From Parcubacteria group bacterium (GTDB taxonomy: Bacteria; Patescibacteriota; Minisyncoccia; Minisyncoccales; CG1-02-41-26), in the NCBI GenBank assembly GCA_013203565.1, contig JABMPZ010000011.1:1-13763 (forward strand): DNA of 13,763 nt, given 5' to 3'. Below are positions 11,729 to 13,763 of this stretch, in pieces (positions within the stretch are counted from its first letter, which is position 1; every line of letters starts with the position of its first letter). The notes beneath the pieces were generated by a model that saw nothing but the letters and a program-made list of their open reading frames with translations, did not search any database and was not told the DNA's origin. Both the position numbers and the translations under genes were made by a program.

Positions 11729-11974
11729 TTACTCAGCTGGAGTTTCTGTTACAGGAGCGTCCCCTTCTGCTGGAGCTTCAGGAGCTTCTGCAGGAGCTGG
11801 AGTTTCCTCTACTTCTGCTGGAGCTTCAGGAGCTTCCTCAACTGGAGATTCAGCTGGCATTTCAGGAGCTACTGGAGTTTCCTCTGGAGCTACTGGTGCT
11901 TCAGCTGGAGTATCTGTTACAGGAGCATCCTGTGGTTGAGTATTATCGTCTTGACAATTGCATGTATCACACAT
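11729..11974 (-). CDS. Acidic Pro/Glu/Ala-rich peptide with N-terminal Cys motif
   Basis: An 81-residue protein. Residues 2-7 are CDTCNC, a likely metal-binding or reactive cluster. Most of the rest is low-complexity Pro/Glu/Ala/Thr/Val in loose repeats (PVAPE, EAPAE, ETPAE), certainly disordered, ending in ETPAE with a C-terminal Glu. There are no Lys or Arg residues. The first seven residues are of normal composition, and a TTATAC 7 nt before the ATG (complement of 11982-11987) supports expression as a leaderless message. Antisense frames over the same stretch exist but are Phe/Ser/Trp- or Leu/Glu-rich artefacts of the repeat. It could be a carrier or precursor peptide for the neighbouring ATP-grasp ligase, or a linker-type surface protein. 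Confidence 0.6.
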   Translation of the reverse strand: MCDTCNCQDDNTQPQDAPVTDTPAEAPVAPEETPVAPEMPAESPVEEAPEAPAEVEETPAPAEAPEAPAEGDAPVTETPAE

Positions 11975-12084
11975 AGTATTTGTATAAGTTAATTAAAAAA
12001 ACAAAAATTACGACCTTTACTCGTATTTTCAGTTTCTAATATATCTTACCATAAAATCAACAAAAAAGCAATAGCAAAGCCGAC

Positions 12085-12093
12085 TTATCCACA
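12085..12093 (+). promoter_or_regulatory. Perfect DnaA-box 9-mer, second copy
   Basis: TTATCCACA, in the 231-nt gap between the divergent acidic peptide and recG genes. It is isolated, so not an origin by itself. That gap also holds the palindrome at 12110-12179 and the recG promoter; the rest is AT-rich with nothing recognised. Confidence 0.4.
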
Positions 12094-12109
12094 GTTTAAC
12101 GAGCCACAC

Positions 12110-12179
12110 TCTCCCGCTGAAATAATTTTGTTGCTAATTACGACGATCGTCCTAATTAGCAACAAATTATTTGCGGAGA
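12110..12179. repeat. About 70-bp imperfect palindrome with core GACGATCGTC
   Basis: The centre is 12146/12147. The core (12142-12151) is perfect, followed by one C-C mismatch, 14 perfect pairs (12127-12140 with 12153-12166), a one-base bulge, AATAATT/AATTATT, and outer CTCC-c-GC paired with GCGGAG with small bulges. The right outer arm contains the recG -35 box, so a cruciform here would remove or expose the promoter. Confidence 0.85.
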
Positions 12180-12199
12180 AATATTCTGCGTGTTAGTAT
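12171..12199 (+). promoter_or_regulatory. recG promoter, leaderless layout
   Basis: TTGCGG (12171-12176), a 17-bp spacer and TAGTAT (12194-12199), then 6 nt to ATG 12206. The -35 lies in the right arm of the palindrome. Confidence 0.6.
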
Positions 12200-12205
12200 G
12201 CAGGT

Positions 12206-13763
12206 ATGATAACTCTACAAAGTAAAATTGAAGAAGTGTCTCGGATTGGTGACTGGCATCAAAAACACCTCAATAGAATGGGTATCCATACCGTAGCTGA
12301 CTTGATTTGGCATTTCCCTGCAAGATATGAGGATTTCTCTAATATCTGTCCTATTGCAAAGATTAAATTAGGAGAAAAACAATGTATTGCAGGTAAAGTC
12401 CTATCAATTTCCAATAAAAGAACATGGAAAAAGAAAATGTATATTACAGAGGCATTGATTTCAGATGAATCAGGAACAATACTGGCGATCTGGTTTAATC
12501 AATCATATCTAACAAGAACACTCAAACAAGGAGATAATGTGTTTTTGGCAGGCAAAGTATCTTTGGGCAAAGAAGGTATTTTTCTTTCAAGCCCTGTTTA
12601 TGAAAAAATCTCAACACAAGAAACAAAACACACAGCCCGTCTCGTGCCAATCTACCCAGAAACAACAGGCATCACATCAAGATGGTTGCGATATATTTTA
12701 GCCCCATTATTACAACATTTTCAAAACACATTCACAGAACCATTGCCACAAAACATAGTAGAAGAACATAATTTATTAGAGATTAACACAGCAATACAAC
12801 AAATTCACTTCCCAAGCACACAAGAACAAGCAGAAAAAGCAAGACAAAGATTTTCTTTTGAAAATCTTTTTTTAGTAGAACTCTCTGTTGTAAAAGCCAG
12901 AATGCAGTTAAGTCACCAAGAAGCCATTCCTGTTCCATTTAATGTTGAGTTGATACAGGATTTTGTGAAATCCCTTTCTTTCAAATTAACAGATGCTCAA
13001 AGGAAATGCTCTTATCAAATCTTAAAGGACTTAGAACACCCAAGACCTATGTCACGGCTTTTAGAGGGTGATGTTGGCTCTGGTAAAACAATGGTAGCTG
13101 TAATCGCAGCCCTGAATACAGTAAAGTCAGGCAATCAAGTGGCTTTTATGGCTCCAACAGAAATACTAGCAAAACAACATTTCAAAGAGGTCTCAAAACT
13201 CCTCTGGCCATTCAAAGTCAGAATTGCCCTATTAACAGGCAAGCAAGACCAAATCATTGCCCAGAAATTAAAGAATGAACTGATTGAGATATCAAGAACA
13301 CGGCTCTTGAAAAAAATCAAAGAAGGTGAGGTAGATATTTTAATAGGCACGCATGCTTTAATTCAAGACAAAGTAAAGTTTGGTAATTTAGCACTTGCGA
13401 TTATTGACGAACAACATAGGTTCGGGGTAGGACAACGCGCTAAACTCTGCCAAAACAAGGGTAAAATACCACACTTACTCTCAATGACAGCCACGCCTAT
13501 CCCTAGGACATTAGCTCTAACTGTATTAGGTAACTTAGATTTATCCATTATTGATGAAATGCCAAAAGGGAGAAAAAAGATAATTACAAAAGTAGTCCCA
13601 CCAAAAGAAAGAACCGCTGCTTATAGTTTTATTAGAAAAGAAGTAAAAAAGGGGAATCAGGTTTTTGTAATCTGTCCGAGAATTGAGGCAAGTGATGCAG
13701 AAAACGAAAAAATACAAGGCGAGGAAAATGGTTCATTTTTGAGCGATCGCTCAAAAATGAACC
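12206..13763 (+). CDS. recG: ATP-dependent DNA helicase RecG, 3' end outside the window
   Basis: 519 codons of a protein usually near 680-700 residues; no stop is reached. RecG reverses stalled replication forks and unwinds branched DNA. The N-terminal wedge/OB region (about 1-200) starts at VSRIGDWHQKHLNRMGIHTVADLIWHFPARYEDF. The helicase part has Walker A GDVGSGKT (about 289-296), APTEILAKQHF, the DEQHRFG box (about 401-407; family DEQH) and SMTATPIPRTL (about 425-435). After QVFVICPRIEASDAENEKIQGEE the frame enters the palindrome at 13730-13763 and encodes NGSFLSDRSKMN, where homologues as I recall them continue towards an EVKAV-like helix. So this copy probably carries an in-frame insertion, or the contig end is chimeric. 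Confidence 0.95.
   Translation, partial: MITLQSKIEEVSRIGDWHQKHLNRMGIHTVADLIWHFPARYEDFSNICPIAKIKLGEKQCIAGKVLSISNKRTWKKKMYITEALISDESGTILAIWFNQSYLTRTLKQGDNVFLAGKVSLGKEGIFLSSPVYEKISTQETKHTARLVPIYPETTGITSRWLRYILAPLLQHFQNTFTEPLPQNIVEEHNLLEINTAIQQIHFPSTQEQAEKARQRFSFENLFLVELSVVKARMQLSHQEAIPVPFNVELIQDFVKSLSFKLTDAQRKCSYQILKDLEHPRPMSRLLEGDVGSGKTMVAVIAALNTVKSGNQVAFMAPTEILAKQHFKEVSKLLWPFKVRIALLTGKQDQIIAQKLKNELIEISRTRLLKKIKEGEVDILIGTHALIQDKVKFGNLALAIIDEQHRFGVGQRAKLCQNKGKIPHLLSMTATPIPRTLALTVLGNLDLSIIDEMPKGRKKIITKVVPPKERTAAYSFIRKEVKKGNQVFVICPRIEASDAENEKIQGEENGSFLSDRSKMN
13730..13763. repeat. Perfect palindrome inside recG, reaching the window end
   Basis: GGTTCATTTTTGAGC and GCTCAAAAATGAACC flank a central GATC; all 34 bases pair about the centre 13746/13747. 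The core is GAGCGATCGCTC, sharing CGATCG with the other three palindromes but not the full decamer. The reading frame stays open through it. The right limit is unknown because the window ends there. Confidence 0.9.

Noticed and set aside
11711..11992. Two plus-strand ORFs opposite the acidic peptide gene
   Set aside because: They are antisense readings of the repetitive Pro/Glu/Ala codons, giving Trp/Ser/Phe-rich and Leu/Glu-rich runs. The minus frame has a Cys-motif start and a -10 box.
13743..13750. GCGATCGC as the cyanobacterial HIP1 octamer
   Set aside because: Only one copy is present, the genes are not cyanobacterial, and the other palindromes have a different core; I treat it as part of the CGATCG-centred family.

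Overview
The window looks like a contig from an ultra-small bacterium of the Patescibacteria (Candidate Phyla Radiation), most likely a Parcubacteria-type lineage. The grounds are a low GC content, short genes with little spacing, a compact 510-residue IF-2, CPR-type small proteins (3D-domain protein, DUF5674, DUF3800, Panacea domain), few Shine-Dalgarno sequences, tRNAs without an encoded CCA, and an anaerobe-type oxygen defence pair (rubrerythrin and superoxide reductase). This assignment is from recognition and was not checked by search. Both ends are abrupt: the left end is inside a tRNA-Gly, and the right end is the last base of a perfect palindrome inside recG. That suggests a whole contig broken at difficult sequence.

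Layout. 1-212: partial tRNA-Gly, GC-rich hairpins and a terminator. 214-818: promoter, 3D-domain cell-wall protein and terminator. 819-2432: an accessory block (possible small RNA, DUF3800 protein, a 65-residue protein, a 138-residue unknown protein) lying between two identical 38-bp terminators. 2433-5727 (minus strand): a methyltransferase carrying an in-frame palindromic insertion, a small membrane protein, a NUDIX hydrolase, tRNA-Leu, tRNA-Cys and infB. 5733-6643: a membrane-anchored helical protein. 6675-8080 (minus): DoxX and a Panacea/RelE-like toxin-antitoxin pair. 8139-9071 (minus): tRNA-Ser(UGA), an overlapping gene pair including DUF5674, and tRNA-Ser(GCU). 9098-9415 (plus): a non-coding unit made of hairpins, tRNA-Arg(GCG), a 46-bp perfect palindrome and a terminator. 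9425-11974 (minus): superoxide reductase, rubrerythrin, a cyanophycin-synthetase-like ATP-grasp ligase, a GC-rich structured interval and a Pro/Glu/Ala-rich peptide gene with an N-terminal Cys motif. 12110-13763 (plus): a 70-bp palindrome, the recG promoter and a 3'-truncated recG.

The most interesting signal is a family of four long palindromes. CGATCG occurs only four times in the window, each time at the exact centre of a long dyad (about 2696-2733, 9330-9375, 12110-12179, 13730-13763). Three share the ten-base core GACGATCGTC. Two lie inside genes and keep the reading frame. The one in the methyltransferase sits in a 54-bp (18-codon) insertion bounded by a 9-bp direct repeat, which resembles in principle the Rickettsia palindromic elements that insert in frame into proteins. 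A second hairpin type is a 26-nt unit (11-bp stem, 4-nt loop, followed by CCCG). It occurs three times, always in the neighbourhood of a tRNA gene.

At least six genes have a -10-like hexamer 5-8 nt before the ATG (infB, the 267-residue protein, recG, the ATP-grasp gene, DUF5674, the acidic peptide gene), so leaderless mRNAs appear common here.
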